5,178 nucleotides of DNA from Nitrososphaeria archaeon (GTDB lineage Archaea; Thermoproteota; Nitrososphaeria; Conexivisphaerales; UBA164). A program made the position numbers and the translations under genes. Where the stretch lies: contig JARVJW010000187.1 of assembly GCA_029775955.1 (NCBI GenBank), positions 1 to 5,178 of the forward strand, written 5' to 3'. Shown one piece after another: positions 4,389-5,178 of this stretch (the first letter of the stretch is position 1; each line of letters starts with the position of its first letter). Below the pieces are notes generated by a model that worked only from the letters and a program-made list of their open reading frames with translations, searched no databases and was not told the origin of the DNA.

Positions 4389-5178
4389 ATGTCCTAGCAC
4401 GACTATAATGAAGCATTAGTGGAAAGGGGAAGCATGATCCTGGACTCCTGGAAGGAGGAGCTGCGAGAGATGAGCGGCAGCAATAAGGTAGGTTCGTGTA
4501 CCCGGATTCGTACATCGAATTCCCCTCGTACCTAAAGGTTGGCCTTGACATACAGGACCGTACAGGGGATTACCAGGTCGCTCTCCGAATACTTTAAACC
4601 CATGCAGGAGGTACACTTTACTCAAATAAGGATGCTTTCCATAGTGAGGAAAAAGAAGTTAGGGCCGATCACGGCTACAAATGACAAGGAGGGGCCATAG
4701 TTGTGGACTCGGCATATCCACCACAAAGAAGGGCCCCTATATAGAGCAGATGTGGAGGAGGAAGTTCATCAAGCTGCACATAATGGCCGATAGGAAGGGC
4801 AAGGTGGTCGGGTTCAGGGTCACCTCTGAAAGGACAGGCAATACCAAGAAGTTCGTGCCCCTCCTAAAGGAAGCGGTCAGGAAGAAGGGGAAGGGGAACG
4901 TAACGAAGGCCTACGCCGCCTACGACTCAAAGAAGAACTTCAACCTGCTTGGCTGGGCATAGAGCCGGCCATAAACCTGAGGAGAACGCTGTAACCAACT
5001 CTGAGGGGTCCTATGCTAGGAAGCGGGAGGTCTTTAACAGGCTAGGACGTAAGGGATGGAAGCGGGCTAAGGAATATGGTGGCTGGTGGAGATATTCTTC
5101 TCTGTATCAAGAGGGTGACAGCGTAAGCTCTAGACGATTTCAGAAGGCTGAGCTGTCACTGAAGGTGTTACTGTACAG
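4389..5178 (+). pseudogene. IS5-like DDE transposase, inactivated (copy B, 3' end outside the window)
   Basis: Assembled across frameshifts, the protein begins MS(W)HDYNEALVERGSMILD, where Trp is now TAG (4395-4397). It continues with YPDSYIEFPSYLKVGLDI, SLSEYFKPMQEVHFTQIRML, IVVDS holding the first catalytic Asp (4706-4708), then the long clean section 4711-4962 (GISTTKKGPYIEQMWRRKF, TSERTG), AAYDSKKNF with the second Asp (4924-4926), TNSEGSYARKREVFNRLGRK, VEIFFS with the catalytic Glu (5089-5091) and SSRRFQKAELSLKVLLY. This is the DDE (RNase H fold) transposase layout of the IS5 group. Frameshifts lie near 4490, 4565, 4710, 4955, 5005, 5085 and 5105. The chosen ATG is 4389; an in-frame ATG at 4377 is an alternative. 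The protein cannot be made intact. Confidence 0.85.

Larger units (their letters stand above)
4297..5178 (+). mobile_element. Degraded IS5-like insertion sequence, copy B (runs off the window)
   Basis: The left inverted repeat TAGCTTGTAGCTCAACT (4297-4313) is followed by a non-coding stretch of about 75 bases and then the transposase frame. Alignment by eye to copy A runs without a break to the last base of the window. By comparison with copy A, about 75 bases, including the right terminal repeat, lie beyond 5178. It is oriented opposite to copy A, so the two IS left ends face each other across the tnpB element. Confidence 0.8.

Noticed and set aside
4416..4625. Minus-strand 69-residue frame
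   Set aside because: It is antisense to the start of the copy B transposase.
1..5178. CRISPR array or anti-phage cassette
   Set aside because: No regularly spaced repeats were seen. The only RNA-guided nuclease is the transposon-type TnpB, which is broken.

Overview
The window looks like a decaying stretch of an archaeal chromosome, most likely from the Thermoplasmatales or close relatives. The signs are: a tRNA-Trp(CCA) gene with an archaeal-type intron after position 37; a TtuA/Ncs6-type tRNA thiolation gene next to a stand-alone Lrp/AsnC ligand-binding domain gene; TATA-like boxes about 25 bases before start codons with no Shine-Dalgarno spacing, as in leaderless transcripts; and frequent AGG and ATA codons. 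The lineage is an inference from these traits, not from a database match.

Left part (1-1967). A short unrecognised reading frame lies on the minus strand at 88-282. Next is a minus-strand gene pair, an Lrp/AsnC RAM-domain gene (629-887) followed after 2 bases by ttuA (312-626). The first carries one stop codon and one frameshift. The second is cut off just after its PP-loop. A divergent promoter region (888-1028) separates this pair from a plus-strand nucleoside hydrolase gene (1029-1967). That gene is full length but for two in-frame TAG codons, which share the 10-base context ctaggaagtg.

Middle (1991-2123, minus). The tRNA-Trp(CCA) gene appears intact. All its stems pair, and a 59-base intron is bounded by a bulge-helix-bulge-like arrangement.

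Right part (2207-5178). Two diverged, inactive copies of one IS5-like DDE insertion sequence lie in inverted orientation: copy A (2215-3024, minus) and copy B (4297-5178, plus, cut by the window end). Their left ends face each other. Almost the whole space between them is filled by a tnpB-only IS200/IS605-family element (about 3038-4290, minus) with a broken tnpB gene, a GC-rich hairpin at its 3' side (a likely omega-RNA end) and a palindrome at its 5' side.

Every recognisable protein gene here is interrupted or truncated, while the tRNA is intact. Either this is a real insertion-sequence-driven decay zone upstream of an essential tRNA, or part of the damage is sequence error. I found no intact novel system. 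The observations I would check first are the shared context of the amber codons, the tnpB element boxed in by two outward-reading IS copies, and the self-complementary tRNA intron.
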